A stretch of 64,000 bases of DNA from Falsochrobactrum ovis (GTDB lineage Bacteria > Pseudomonadota > Alphaproteobacteria > Rhizobiales > Rhizobiaceae): positions 1 through 64,000 of the forward strand of contig NZ_QLMK01000010.1 of NCBI RefSeq assembly GCF_003259955.1. Direction: 5' to 3'. Within the stretch, counting starts at the first letter, position 1; every line of letters starts with the position of its first letter. Made by a program: the position numbers and the translations under genes. Positions 28,526 through 37,393 of the stretch are shown here, in pieces. The notes under the pieces are model-generated. The model did not search any database, was not told where the DNA came from, and saw only the letters and a list, made by a program, of their open reading frames with translations.

Positions 28526-28554
28526 AAAGAACCGCGCAGCTTGCACGGTTCTTT
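28526..28554. terminator. Bidirectional terminator between convergent genes
   Basis: AAAGAACCG (28526-28534) and CGGTTCTTT (28546-28554) form a perfect 9-bp stem with A-rich left and T-rich right flanks. It serves the lactonase operon on plus and the DUF892 gene on minus. Confidence 0.8.
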
Positions 28555-28574
28555 TCACTTTATTAATTCTCAGA

Positions 28575-29062
28575 TCACGCCGCTTGTGCGTGAGCATTCA
28601 CTGAAGATTCAGCAAGCTGCGTGAGATTCTCATCCGTCTTGCCTTCTTCCTGAAGGGTCTGATCAAGCAGCTTCGCAACATCCTTATAGCCCAGCGTTTC
28701 AGCGTGCCGTAACGGGTGATTTCATAATGTTCCACGGCCTGAGCAGAAGAGATTAGACCAGCATCAAGTGCGGGAGTGCCTGCAAACTCCTCCATGATTT
28801 CTTCGCCTTCAGAAATAATGCCCTCAATAGCATCACAGGTTTTACCCTGCGCACGCTTGCCAAGGCTTTCAAAACATTGCTGTAGCCGCTCAATCTGCAT
28901 TTCGGTCTCATAACGATGCTTTTCGAAAGCAGCTTTGAGCTTATCGTCATTCGCAGCTCTTGCCATTTTAGGTAGTGTTTTCAAAATCTTACGCTCAGCG
29001 TAATAAATGTCTTTCAAAGTATCGTAAAACAAATCTTCCAGATTGCGTTGTTTCTTGGCCAT
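28575..29062 (-). pseudogene. Ferritin-like DUF892 (YciE/YciF) gene, frameshifted near its 3' end
   Basis: From ATG at 29062, preceded by GGAGG, the frame encodes MAKKQRNLEDLFYDTLKDIYYAERKI and continues with the YciE/YciF ferritin-like four-helix pattern to HYEITRYGTLK. Near 28693-28700 the frame breaks: read on, it gives an unrelated Arg-rich tail ending at 28598. The adjacent frame gives the expected family ending (LGYKDVAKLLDQTLQEE...AHAQAA) with stop at 28575-28577. Compared with the usual family sequence, about four or five residues are missing at the junction, as from a small out-of-frame deletion. Members are stress-induced ferritin-like proteins. The last helix is lost unless the break is a sequencing error. 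Confidence 0.8.
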
Positions 29063-29210
29063 GCCGGTCCTCCTATGGTGAAATTGCGAAAACTTGCTTC
29101 GGAACTGATTCAACATTCAGGATTGCGTTTTGTTGCATCATTTAGAAAAAGATGATTTCTGATGATGTGAACAGGGCACGGTCACCTTGCCTTGCCTGAC
29201 CGAGAAACCG

Positions 29211-29399
29211 TCAATTTTTGGACTTATGCTCGGGCTTGCCTTTTCGCTTGGTCGAAGCCATTTTCTTAAGCTCCTCCTCAGACATGGATTTTTCCATCTC
29301 TTTTGACGCCCCACGCAACTTGCTTTTTGGAGTGTCACCGCGTTTTGCCGAAAGAGCTGCGCCTGCAGCTTTCTGTTGTGCTTTGGATTTGGCTGGCAT
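29211..29399 (-). CDS. Small DUF3008-family protein
   Basis: 62 residues, highly charged and Lys-rich: it starts MPAKSKAQQKAAGAAL and has the conserved SKLRGASKEMEKSMSEEELKKMA segment characteristic of DUF3008. Function is unknown. Such proteins are often found near stress-response genes, and here it sits between a ferritin-like gene and a DNA-repair gene. A GGAGG ribosome site is close to the ATG. No signal or membrane segment is seen, so it is presumably cytosolic and basic enough to contact nucleic acid (inference). Confidence 0.8.
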   Translation of the reverse strand: MPAKSKAQQKAAGAALSAKRGDTPKSKLRGASKEMEKSMSEEELKKMASTKRKGKPEHKSKN

Positions 29400-29479
29400 T
29401 GACTTGCCTCCTCACTCGCAGAATTCGGAATGCTTTGCCTAACACCGTCTGATTTGGTGATCGGAAGGATCAAACGGCT

Positions 29480-29507
29480 GGCCCCGACGCTTCCCTTCGT
29501 CGGGGCC
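29480..29507. terminator. Strong GC hairpin
   Basis: GGCCCCGACG (29480-29489) and CGTCGGGGCC (29498-29507) make a perfect 10-bp stem with an 8-base loop. It lies downstream of the minus-strand gene at 29637-29951 and upstream of the DUF3008 gene, so it probably ends the former. No T-run is present. Confidence 0.55.
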
Positions 29508-29636
29508 TCGTGTCCATGACGTTAAACACGCACCATTGGAAATGGTACTTTCAAACGAAGGGGAAAAAGAATTGTTCCAAGATACCGGAATTTTACACTT
29601 AAAATGTCAGCGCCGAGATCCGGACATGAGAAAGCG

Positions 29637-29951
29637 TTAACCGCTTGGATTATCTGGATGCCGGGGATCGTGATCAAGTGAGGACGATATGTTGGAATTC
29701 GCTGCGCGATAAGGCCCGTCAAGACGCCGCTTTTTGGATCTTTGATATGCCAAGCGCGCGGCCATCTCGCTAACATAAGCTGCATTGCGCAGCCCGCTTT
29801 CATAGAGCATCATTATGCAGGAAGCCAATTCCGAAGCACAATAATCTCGACCCTGCTTTTCAAGGTTCATCGCTGCTTTAGAGTAACAGCTACGCAGGAA
29901 ATTGATTTCGTCCGGATGGTAAATGCGATGCGCTTCATTAAAAAGCGGCAT
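29637..29951 (-). CDS. Hypothetical small protein
   Basis: 104 residues from the ATG at 29951, chosen because AAGGAG lies 6 bases upstream. A longer in-frame start exists at 29999. The sequence begins MPLFNEAHRIYHPDEINFLRSC and is mostly helical, with a basic, disordered C-terminus. It is not recognised as a named family. The conserved-looking helical core (ASELASCIMMLYESGLRNAAYVSEMAARLAY) suggests a real gene rather than a chance ORF. It lies in a run of small minus-strand genes with stress-type neighbours. Confidence 0.6.
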   Translation of the reverse strand: MPLFNEAHRIYHPDEINFLRSCYSKAAMNLEKQGRDYCASELASCIMMLYESGLRNAAYVSEMAARLAYQRSKKRRLDGPYRAANSNISSSLDHDPRHPDNPSG

Positions 29952-30090
29952 GATAGTCTCCTTTCGATAAAGAAGAAACATCGCCCACCTTTTCAACAAT
30001 TATTGTGCCGTATTCATAAGGCTGAATCAACCGGTATTGGGATAAAACTAAATTTTTTACGACTTCATAATTGGGGGCAGGGCGGAAGAT

Positions 30091-30462
30091 TTACGTGTTA
30101 AACCCGCCCCGTTCCAACACGATCACCCCGCGCGGCGCGTCAACCGGCTCAGCAGAGAGTTGAAAGACGCCATATAGTTTTTCGTTGCGAAAAGCGCTGT
30201 GACTGTTTGTGGTCAGATCCTTGTCGCCGATTGCAACCTCGCCGGATCGTGCACATGTTTCGGCTTGGCTTGCGACCACCCGCGCATCAGCGGCCGATCG
30301 AGCCGATACCAAAACAGAACCATATTTGGAGGCGAGATCCCCCTGATCTTCCTTAGTAAAAGGCGTTAGCAGAAAGGCATAACATGTAAAGTTCTTGTCA
30401 ACTTTTACTCCATGATCTGCGCGTTCGCCCCAGGATTCAAAAATATTTTTATCCTTATACAT
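30091..30462 (-). CDS. Hypothetical small protein
   Basis: 123 residues from ATG 30462, supported by GGAGG about 9 bases upstream. An in-frame start at 30513 is less likely. It opens MYKDKNIFESWGERADHGVKVDKNF and has a mixed alpha/beta pattern with no signal peptide or membrane helix. No family is recognised. It is divergent from the DNA glycosylase gene 92 bp away, so they may share a control region. Confidence 0.55.
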   Translation of the reverse strand: MYKDKNIFESWGERADHGVKVDKNFTCYAFLLTPFTKEDQGDLASKYGSVLVSARSAADARVVASQAETCARSGEVAIGDKDLTTNSHSAFRNEKLYGVFQLSAEPVDAPRGVIVLERGGFNT

Positions 30463-30554
30463 GACACGCCCTCCAATTTCTGTTTGGGTCTTAAAATAAA
30501 CCATGGAAGGCAAATGATGTTCCCAACCGCATTGCAGAATACTGAAATTTGATC

Positions 30555-31142
30555 ATGCGAAAACAGAATGCTGGCTTGACGAATTCGTTCTTTGCTCGAA
30601 GTGCAGAAGAAGTCGCCCCAGACTTGATCGGTTGCGAATTTTTCGTTGAGGGGGTGGGCGGCAAAATTGTCGAGACGGAAGCCTATACAAGGTTTGATCC
30701 CGCATCGCACAGCTTTCGCGGCCCGACGCGCAGAAACCAATCCATGTTTGGTGAACCCGGAACCGCTTATGTTTACAGAATTTATGGTCTGCATTGGTGC
30801 ATGAATTTTGTGTGCGCGGACGCATCAGCGGTGCTGTTACGTGCTCTTTTGCCCGTTAACGGCATCGAGCTCATGAAAGCACGCAGAGGAGGGGTCAGCG
30901 AGATTCAACTCTGTTCGGGACCCGCCAAACTTTCCGAAGCGCTCGGCATAAGCGGAAATTTAGACGGTGCATCCCTCTTTGCTCCACCCTTTACATTAAG
31001 AGCACGTAGTGAACAGCCGGTTGAAATATTGGAAGGTGAACGTATAGGAATAAGCCGCGCCACCGAGCTGCCGTGGCGGTTCTGGCTGGCTGACTGTGCC
31101 TTTACAAGCCGTCCCAAACTCCGCTCTAAACCGCGTAAATAA
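30555..31142 (+). CDS. 3-methyladenine DNA glycosylase (AAG/MPG family)
   Basis: 195 residues from ATG 30555; a TTG two codons earlier is in frame. The family motifs VETEAYTRFDPASHSFRGPTRRN (with the catalytic Glu in VETEAY), MFGEPGTAYVYRIYGLHWCMNFVC and CSGPAKLSEALGI are all present. The enzyme removes alkylated adenines and hypoxanthine as the first step of base excision repair. The length is normal for bacterial members. The ribosome site is weak. It is placed beside small stress-type genes. Confidence 0.92.
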   Translation: MRKQNAGLTNSFFARSAEEVAPDLIGCEFFVEGVGGKIVETEAYTRFDPASHSFRGPTRRNQSMFGEPGTAYVYRIYGLHWCMNFVCADASAVLLRALLPVNGIELMKARRGGVSEIQLCSGPAKLSEALGISGNLDGASLFAPPFTLRARSEQPVEILEGERIGISRATELPWRFWLADCAFTSRPKLRSKPRK

Positions 31143-31190
31143 CGCAAAAACAAACTATCATTGTGGCTCAAGCCCTAGCGGTTGGATAGT

Positions 31191-31655
31191 TTAGAACGTG
31201 TCCTTATTCCAACCGGCCGCAAATTGTGTGGCAGATGATCTCGAAATCTCTTCATAGCTATGTTGAAGTATGCCACCCCAGACGAGGTGCGCCACAATCA
31301 TTAATAGATTGCGCTGAGCCGGGTGCTGTGTTGCGGGTTTAAGCACTTTGATAAGCGGTATCCAACCGAGATAACTCGCTGCCCAGACAGCTAAGCCGTA
31401 AAGACATCCATTGGGTTTTCGACGTCTCAATATTGGATAAAGCGCGCCCGCCAAAGCACCATAGGCAAAATGCGCAGCAACCGGAGCCGCATCACTTTTA
31501 GGAGAGATGTGCGGTAATAGATTATCTGTTAGTTCACGCGGGGGCAGCGGATAGCGGTGTTCGGGTTTAAGCCATTTGAAACTGACGCGCATGAAGCAGG
31601 TCATCGCTGTGGTAGCGGTAATGCCTGCCAATGCACCAAAAATAACCTTGTTCAT
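31191..31655 (-). CDS. Conserved hypothetical integral membrane protein
   Basis: 154 residues. The N-terminus is a hydrophobic helix (FGALAGITATTAMTCFMRVSF), followed by a loop rich in Pro and Arg (EHRYPLPPRELTDNLLP) and two or three further helices (FAYGALAGALYPIL, LYGLAVWAASYLGWIPL). It resembles YagU/DUF1440-like inner-membrane proteins, but I cannot assign it firmly. It is convergent with the DNA glycosylase gene with a 48-bp gap. Confidence 0.65.
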   Translation of the reverse strand: MNKVIFGALAGITATTAMTCFMRVSFKWLKPEHRYPLPPRELTDNLLPHISPKSDAAPVAAHFAYGALAGALYPILRRRKPNGCLYGLAVWAASYLGWIPLIKVLKPATQHPAQRNLLMIVAHLVWGGILQHSYEEISRSSATQFAAGWNKDTF

Positions 31656-31975
31656 ATCAACCTCGCCAGGACAGTGTTTCTCCTTTCTAACGCAGCGGGC
31701 GCAAGTTTGTTCGCATGAAAATCATGAGCAGGCGGATAATCCTGACCATGCTAAATCGTGCGTTGTGGAGGGTTGAGCGAGTGACGCTCGCTTGCGCCTC
31801 TCTTCAACAGTTATTTTGATGCAAAAGCCTGCTGCCGTAATTTATGGATTGCATTAATCTTTTTAACTGTTTGATAAGCCTAAGAGAACATTAGTACTGA
31901 CTAAGGAATGCTTCTCGGCAAATTCAGGCTATCAATGCCATTGTCGTTGTAAAAGAGACGGGCTGGGACTCTGGC
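31656..31975. other. Intergenic region between divergent membrane-protein genes
   Basis: 320 bp without a supported ORF. It must hold the two divergent promoters. A short hairpin AGCGAG-TGACG-CTCGCT occurs at 31776-31792 of unknown role. Nothing else was recognised. Confidence 0.45.
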
Positions 31976-33208
31976 ATGGATATTACAATAATAATTTTTT
32001 TGCTGGTCTATCTTGCCATGGGCTGCGGAACTTTGCCCGGTTTCAAGGTCGATCGCACAGGCGCTGCAATTATTGGCGCATTAGCAATGTTGTCTGCAGG
32101 CAGCATCACTTCGCAAGCTGCTTGGAACGCGATAGAATATCACACGCTGGGAATGCTTTTCGGCCTAATGGTGGTATCCGCCGGGTTTACCGTGTCGGGT
32201 TTCTACGCTTGGGCGGCATCGCGGGTTGCTGGTTTGCCCCTGTCGCCGCCTTTATTGTGCGTTGTGCTGATCGCTGTTGGTGCGGTCTTATCGTCTTTAC
32301 TGACAAAAGATGTCGTAGCCGTTGCGATGACACCGCTTCTTGTGTCCGTCACCCTTGCACGCGGTTTAAATCCAGTGCCTTTTTTGCTCGCATTTTGTTT
32401 CGCGGTTAATACCGGATCAACCGCCACATTGATCGGCAGCCCGCAAAATATGATCACGGCACAGAAACTCGATATATCGTTTAACAATTTTGTAGCTGCG
32501 ACCGCTACACCCGCCCTGTTATCGCTTCCCATCGTTTGGGCAGTGGTCACTTCTGCTTACCGGGGACGATGGCAATTACCGAAAGACTCTGCGGTTAAAG
32601 ATGTCGCTGAGGAAACAATTCCGCTTGACCTTCTTGAGACTGCAAAAACCGCTGTGGTTGCAATAACGGTGATTGGAGCACTCATCTTCAGCGATCTGCC
32701 TAGGGATATTGTGGCGTTGGCGGGTGCGGGCGTTCTGTTATTAAGCCGAAAAATTTCGTCGCATAATATGCTTAAACATGTCGATGGCGATCTGATTTTG
32801 CTACTTATGGGATTGTTCATTGTGAATGCGGCAGTGGCGGCGACTGGATTGCCGCAACAGTTTCTAACCGCGCTGGCCAGCATGGGAATTAACCTCAATG
32901 AGCCGGTTACGCTGTTTTTGACTAGCGGGCTGGTGAGTAATCTTGTGGGCAACAATCCTGCTGTAATGCTTTTAATACCCTATTTGCACACCGGTGCTGG
33001 TGCAGATGCGCTAGGGGCGGCTCTTGTTCTTGGAACCGGATTTTCCAGTAACATGATCATTTTTGGAAGTCTTGCGGGAATTATAATGGTGGAAGAAGCA
33101 GAAGCCCGCGGGATTAAAATATCATTTTGGGAATTTGCACGTACCGGACTGATCGTCTCGGTGGTGTCCATGCTCGTCGCACTGGGTTGGGTATATTATT
33201 TTCTGTAA
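31976..33208 (+). CDS. SLC13/ArsB-superfamily anion transporter
   Basis: 410 residues with about ten to twelve helices in two inverted halves. Each half carries a substrate/sodium-loop type motif: GSTATLIGSPQNMI in the first and GLVSNLVGNNPAVMLL in the second, as in CitM/ArsB/SLC13 permeases. The family moves dicarboxylates, sulfate, arsenite or similar anions; the specific substrate cannot be read from the sequence. It stands alone on the plus strand 218 bp upstream of the urease operon, with no obvious link to it. Confidence 0.85.
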   Translation: MDITIIIFLLVYLAMGCGTLPGFKVDRTGAAIIGALAMLSAGSITSQAAWNAIEYHTLGMLFGLMVVSAGFTVSGFYAWAASRVAGLPLSPPLLCVVLIAVGAVLSSLLTKDVVAVAMTPLLVSVTLARGLNPVPFLLAFCFAVNTGSTATLIGSPQNMITAQKLDISFNNFVAATATPALLSLPIVWAVVTSAYRGRWQLPKDSAVKDVAEETIPLDLLETAKTAVVAITVIGALIFSDLPRDIVALAGAGVLLLSRKISSHNMLKHVDGDLILLLMGLFIVNAAVAATGLPQQFLTALASMGINLNEPVTLFLTSGLVSNLVGNNPAVMLLIPYLHTGAGADALGAALVLGTGFSSNMIIFGSLAGIIMVEEAEARGIKISFWEFARTGLIVSVVSMLVALGWVYYFL

Positions 33209-33257
33209 ACGGCCCATTGCCGGACTTCGATAATCCGCGCCAAAGAAAGTAAAACGC

Positions 33258-33278
33258 TAATAATGGTTTGCCTTATTA
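33258..33278. promoter_or_regulatory. Inverted repeat upstream of the urease operon
   Basis: TAATAA (33258-33263) and TTATTA (33273-33278), spaced by 9 bp, are perfectly inverted and lie about 150 bp before ureA. No GTATGA/TCATAC NikR half-sites are seen here. It may be an operator or part of the promoter. Confidence 0.3.
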
Positions 33279-33426
33279 TCTAAATGCTAAATTATCTGCG
33301 CATAAGAGGATTGTGTTTTATTTATGGCGTTGAACGACTAGCATTTAATTGGTAGCGCTTTCGAAGCTGGAGCTTAGGTCGATCGGTGAATCTAGGTTTC
33401 CAGTCGTTCAGGCACGGAGGTTTCAT

Positions 33427-33729
33427 ATGCATTTCACGCCTCGTGAAATAGACAAGCTCATGATCCATACGCTGGCAATGGTTGCTCAGCGTCGAAAAGA
33501 TCAGGGGCTAAAACTCAATCACCCCGAAACTGTTTCTTTAATCGCAGCCGCCGCTCTTGAAGGCGCACGGGCGGGAAAGACAGTTGAAGAAGTCATGGAA
33601 CTGGCCCGTAAAACCGTCACCAAAGACGATGTGATGGAAGGCGTAGTCGAAATGATTCCTTATGTTCAGGTTGAAGCTGTATTTACCGATGGAAGCCGTC
33701 TGGTGACCGTTCACGATCCTATTCAGTGA
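33427..33729 (+). CDS. ureA: Urease gamma subunit
   Basis: 100 residues, the standard UreA length. It starts [34 protein letters not shown] and ends with the [20 protein letters not shown] segment of the family. The open frame extends 26 codons upstream, but family alignment and the CGGAGG site fix the start at 33427. With UreB and UreC it forms the (alpha beta gamma)3 apo-urease, which hydrolyses urea to ammonia and carbamate in the cytosol. First gene of the ureABCEFGD operon, 20 bp before ureB. Confidence 0.97.
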   Translation: MHFTPREIDKLMIHTLAMVAQRRKDQGLKLNHPETVSLIAAAALEGARAGKTVEEVMELARKTVTKDDVMEGVVEMIPYVQVEAVFTDGSRLVTVHDPIQ

Positions 33730-33749
33730 TTCCTGTAGGAGGTCAAATC

Positions 33750-34160
33750 ATGACTACAGATAAAGTTAAGACACCCGTCGGTGGGCTAGTCCTCGGCAAG
33801 GGCGATATTGAAATCAATGCCGGTTATCCAGTAACGGCTTTGAAAGTGCGCAATACGGGCGACCGTCCTATTCAGGTAGGGTCACATTTCCACTTTTTCG
33901 AGGTCAATGCCTCTTTGGAATTTGATCGCGAACAGGCTTTCGGCAAGCGCCTCAATATTCCTGCAACAACCGCTTTACGTTTTGAACCTGGCGACGAGAA
34001 AGAAGTCTCCCTCGTTCCGTTTCAAGGCAAGCAGCGAGTGCTTGGGTTCAATGGATTGGTCAATGGCTGGATCGGCGAAGAGAGCTACAACAAGTCTCGG
34101 CCGCGACTGACCGATGCGATGGAACGCGTCGAACGGTACGGCTTCAAAAACAAGCCGTAA
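33750..34160 (+). CDS. ureB: Urease beta subunit
   Basis: 136 residues from ATG 33750, with GTAGGAGG immediately upstream. The body is a clear Ure[47 protein letters not shown], then [17 protein letters not shown] and [26 protein letters not shown]. The C-terminus is longer than in the roughly 100-residue enteric subunits ([22 protein letters not shown]). It is a structural subunit packing against UreC, 37 bp before ureC. Confidence 0.97.
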   Translation: MTTDKVKTPVGGLVLGKGDIEINAGYPVTALKVRNTGDRPIQVGSHFHFFEVNASLEFDREQAFGKRLNIPATTALRFEPGDEKEVSLVPFQGKQRVLGFNGLVNGWIGEESYNKSRPRLTDAMERVERYGFKNKP

Positions 34161-34197
34161 TCCCTCGCCCCAAATATATCAGTAGCAGGATTCTGAA

Positions 34198-35910
34198 ATG
34201 GCAAAGATTTCAAGGCAACAATATTCGGATCTTTACGGTCCGACGACAGGCGACAAGATACGCCTTGGTGATACTGATCTTTATATTGAGATCGAACAGG
34301 ATCTTCGCGTTTATGGCGAGGAAGCAGTCTATGGCGGCGGTAAGACGCTGCGCGACGGTATGGGTTATGACAGCGAATATACGAGTGCTGCGGGCGCTCC
34401 CGATCTCGTCATCACCAACGTAACAATTCTTGACGCTGTTCAGGGCGTTATTAAGGCCGACGTCGGGATCAAGAATGGTTTGATTTGCGGTATCGGTAAA
34501 GCTGGCAATCCTTCCATCATGCCAGACGTCACCCTGCCACTTGGTCCTGGCACCGACGCTATTTCCGGTGAACATCTGATATTGACAGCAGGCGGCATTG
34601 ACGCTCACGTTCATTTCATTTCCCCGCAACAGGCTCAGGCTGCTCTTAGCAATGGCGTAACCACGCTTTTTGGTGGCGGCGTAGGGCCAACGGACGGAAC
34701 CAACGGCACAACCATCACGCCAGGCACCTGGAACATCGAAATGATGTTGCGCTCGTTCGATTCATGGCCTGTCAATGCGGGTGTGTTGGGTAAAGGCAAC
34801 TCCTCCTGCGCATTAACCAGTGAAGAACAGATCCGTGCTGGCGCGTTGGGTCTTAAAATTCACGAAGACTGGGGCAGCACGCCTGAGGCAATCCGTACAT
34901 CATTGACGGTTGCTGACGAGTATGATGTTCAGGTCTGTATCCATACTGATACGCTTAACGAAGCTGGTTTTGTGGAGAACACAATCGCAGCTTTCGAAGG
35001 TCGAACCATCCACACCTATCACACCGAAGGTGCGGGCGGCGGACACGCGCCTGACATTATTCGCGTTGCGGGTCAATCAAACGTTATACCGAGCTCGACC
35101 AACCCGACGCTGCCATATGGCATCAATTCCCAGGCCGAATTGTTCGACATGACGATGATCTGTCACAATTTGAGCCCCAAGATTCCGACTGACGTTGCAT
35201 TTGCGGAAAGCCGCGTCCGTCCGGAAACCATCGCAGCAGAAAATGTGCTTCATGATATTGGCGCAATTTCAATTCTGTCGAGCGACAGTCAGGCTATGGG
35301 TCGCGTGGGTGAAAACTGGGCGCGTACCATTCAAACCGCACATCTGATGAAGACCCGTTTTGGTGCTTATTCCGGTGATGAATCGGGCAATGATAACCAA
35401 CGTGTGCTGCGGTTTATTTCCAAGGTTACGATCAACCCAGCCATCGCGCAGGGCGTCGGACATGTCATCGGCTCGGTTGAAGTCGGAAAAATGGCAGACC
35501 TGGTACTTTGGGAACCTGCCTTCTTTGGCGCCAAGCCGAAAATGGTTATCAAAGGCGGCATGATTTCCTGGGCTCTGATGGGCGATCCAAACGCGTCATT
35601 GCCGACGCCACAGCCTGTTACCTACCGTCCGATGTATGGCGCTATGGGCTCGGCACTGGCCAAAACCCGAGTGACATTCACATCTCAGGCTGCGTTTGAT
35701 GAGGGTATTGTTAATCGTTATGAGCTGCAGTCGCAGGTCATGCCGGTTCATGGAACGCGGACAATCAGCAAGGCGTCAATGGTTCGCAATAATACATTGC
35801 CCACCATTGAAGTTAACCCTGAAACCTTTGCTGTTACCGTTGATGGAAAACACGCAACGATCGAACCGGCGACCACGGTTCCATTAACCCAGCTGCATTT
35901 CTTCAGTTAA
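34198..35910 (+). CDS. ureC: Urease alpha (catalytic) subunit
   Basis: 570 residues, the full family length. The nickel-site residues are in place: [11 protein letters not shown] (HxH), [12 protein letters not shown] with the Lys that is carbamylated, the HTDTLNEAG and [12 protein letters not shown] histidines, and the metal Asp in [13 protein letters not shown]. The mobile flap reads [34 protein letters not shown], keeping the catalytic Cys-His and Arg. The GTN-TT segment replaces the more usual GTHATT of enteric enzymes. It is probably of the second Brucella-type urease lineage, which I recall carrying similar variants. Confidence 0.98.
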   Translation: MAKISRQQYSDLYGPTTGDKIRLGDTDLYIEIEQDLRVYGEEAVYGGGKTLRDGMGYDSEYTSAAGAPDLVITNVTILDAVQGVIKADVGIKNGLICGIGKAGNPSIMPDVTLPLGPGTDAISGEHLILTAGGIDAHVHFISPQQAQAALSNGVTTLFGGGVGPTDGTNGTTITPGTWNIEMMLRSFDSWPVNAGVLGKGNSSCALTSEEQIRAGALGLKIHEDWGSTPEAIRTSLTVADEYDVQVCIHTDTLNEAGFVENTIAAFEGRTIHTYHTEGAGGGHAPDIIRVAGQSNVIPSSTNPTLPYGINSQAELFDMTMICHNLSPKIPTDVAFAESRVRPETIAAENVLHDIGAISILSSDSQAMGRVGENWARTIQTAHLMKTRFGAYSGDESGNDNQRVLRFISKVTINPAIAQGVGHVIGSVEVGKMADLVLWEPAFFGAKPKMVIKGGMISWALMGDPNASLPTPQPVTYRPMYGAMGSALAKTRVTFTSQAAFDEGIVNRYELQSQVMPVHGTRTISKASMVRNNTLPTIEVNPETFAVTVDGKHATIEPATTVPLTQLHFFS

Positions 35911-35920
35911 TCGAAAAAAC

Positions 35921-35945
35921 AGGAGGGGGTTTAATGCCCCCTCCT
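35921..35945 (+). terminator. GC-rich hairpin between ureC and ureE
   Basis: AGGAGGGGG (35921-35929) pairs with CCCCCTCCT (35937-35945), loop of 7, in the 112-bp gap that separates structural from accessory genes. No T-run follows. It may cause partial termination or protect the ureABC message, making subunits more abundant than chaperones. Confidence 0.5.
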
Positions 35946-36022
35946 TGTAAGCAGACGCTTAGCATGCGGTTGAACAGCGCTGCAGCGGCGGACATAAATT
36001 TTTGCAAGCTTTCGGAGTTAGT

Positions 36023-36649
36023 ATGATCCTCGTTGAGAAAACGCTCGGCAATATCAAGGATCCTGTGTGGCATGATCGTTCGCATCACGCGCAGGTTGAC
36101 CTTCTTTCACTGGAACAGTGGGAAGCACCCAAAAGCCGACTGCGCAAGGCCAGCGAAGGCGGCATAGAACTCGCAATTTCCCTGCCTCGTTCCGAACATC
36201 TGCATGATGGCGATGTTCTTCATTACGACGAGGAAAAGAATATCATCGTCGTGGCTCGCATTGCGCTCAAAGAAGTTATGGTGATCGAGCTGCAGGATCT
36301 GGAAAGTCTTTCACCGCAAGAAATCCTTCGGATTTGCTTCGAACTCGGGCATGGGTTGGGCAATCAGCATTGGCCTGCAGTTATCAAAGGCACCAATGTT
36401 TATGTGCCACTCTCGGTTGATCAAAAGGTGATGGCATCGGTTATGCGCACGCATGCCTTTGATCGCGTTAAAACCTATTTTGCGCCGGGCGAAGAAATAG
36501 CAGCCAAACTAGATGCAAAAGAAGTACGGATGTTGTTTGCGGGTGCCGATGCAACACCGCATCACCACCATGGCGCGCATGTTCATGCGCATGAACATCA
36601 CGGTGATGATCACACCCATTCGCACGATGTAGCCACGGACAGGACATGA
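36023..36649 (+). CDS. ureE: Urease accessory protein UreE (nickel metallochaperone)
   Basis: 208 residues from ATG 36023, with CGGAG 5 bases upstream. An in-frame TTG 21 bases earlier is not favoured. The UreE fold is recognisable: SLPRSEHLHDGDVLHYDEEKNIIVV, FELGHGLGNQHWPAVIKGTNVYVPL and HAFDRVKTYFAPGEE. The C-terminal 20 residues or so are dominated by His (repeated HH, HxH and HEHH clusters) and would bind several nickel ions. It delivers nickel to the UreDFG-apoenzyme complex. The stop overlaps the ureF start. Confidence 0.95.
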   Translation: MILVEKTLGNIKDPVWHDRSHHAQVDLLSLEQWEAPKSRLRKASEGGIELAISLPRSEHLHDGDVLHYDEEKNIIVVARIALKEVMVIELQDLESLSPQEILRICFELGHGLGNQHWPAVIKGTNVYVPLSVDQKVMASVMRTHAFDRVKTYFAPGEEIAAKLDAKEVRMLFAGADATPHHHHGAHVHAHEHHGDDHTHSHDVATDRT

Positions 36650-37368
36650 CCGGCAAACAAAAGAAAGAACTGACAAACTCTTCGGAAATGGTTCTTTTAT
36701 CCAGATTGCTGCAATTTTCGGATTCAACCTTACCCGTGGGCGCGTTTGCCTTTTCCAATGGGCTTGAATCCGCGCTGCAAACCGGCGTGGTAACCGATGC
36801 ATCCAGTTTGCAGCAATTTGTCGAACTAATTGTTCGTCAAGCAGCTCACATGGATGGTATTGCACTTTTGCATACTCACCGCGCCTACATGGCTGGCGAT
36901 TATAAAGCGGCAGTTGCGGCTGATCATGAGCTTTGGAACCGCAGGGTGGGTGAAGAGCAGCAATTGATGCTTTCGCGAATGGGCAAGAAATTTACTGAGC
37001 TCTCATTGAAGATCAGTGATTTTCCTTGGCTCGAAACGTGGCTAGCCGACATCAAATCTGGATCGACGCCGGGATGTTTTCCCATTGGCCACTCAATTGC
37101 TCTCGCGCAAATGGGTGCCGATGAAAAACAAGCTTTTGTCGTACATCAATATGGCGTGGCATCGATGATTATGAGTGCTGCCGTTCGGCTGATGCGCATC
37201 GATCATCTCGATACACAGCGAATATTATTTGCGACCCAAGCCCGCGTTGAAAGCGATTATCAGGATATTTGCCAGCTTTCTCTGGATGAAATGTCGAGTT
37301 TTGCCCCGGTTTTCGACGTGCTGGTCGCGCATCACACTAAAACGCATGTCCGCCTCTTCATGAACTGA
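36646..37368 (+). CDS. ureF: Urease accessory protein UreF
   Basis: 240 residues. The family signature [31 protein letters not shown] is near the N-terminus, with [12 protein letters not shown] and the C-terminal helices ([13 protein letters not shown]) following. UreF works in the UreD-UreF-UreG complex, controlling GTP hydrolysis by UreG during nickel insertion. The ATG overlaps the ureE TGA, giving translational coupling; ureG begins 25 bp after its stop. Confidence 0.94.
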   Translation: MTGKQKKELTNSSEMVLLSRLLQFSDSTLPVGAFAFSNGLESALQTGVVTDASSLQQFVELIVRQAAHMDGIALLHTHRAYMAGDYKAAVAADHELWNRRVGEEQQLMLSRMGKKFTELSLKISDFPWLETWLADIKSGSTPGCFPIGHSIALAQMGADEKQAFVVHQYGVASMIMSAAVRLMRIDHLDTQRILFATQARVESDYQDICQLSLDEMSSFAPVFDVLVAHHTKTHVRLFMN

Positions 37369-37393
37369 GTGGCATTTGAAACAGGAACGCATT

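Noticed and set aside
29522-29803. Alternative minus-strand ORF of 93 codons
   Set aside because: It overlaps the gene at 29637-29951 in another frame, has no ribosome site and shows no protein-like pattern.
33209-33426. NikR box in the urease promoter
   Set aside because: No GTATGA/TCATAC pair at the right spacing occurs there. The only clear NikR site is before nikA.
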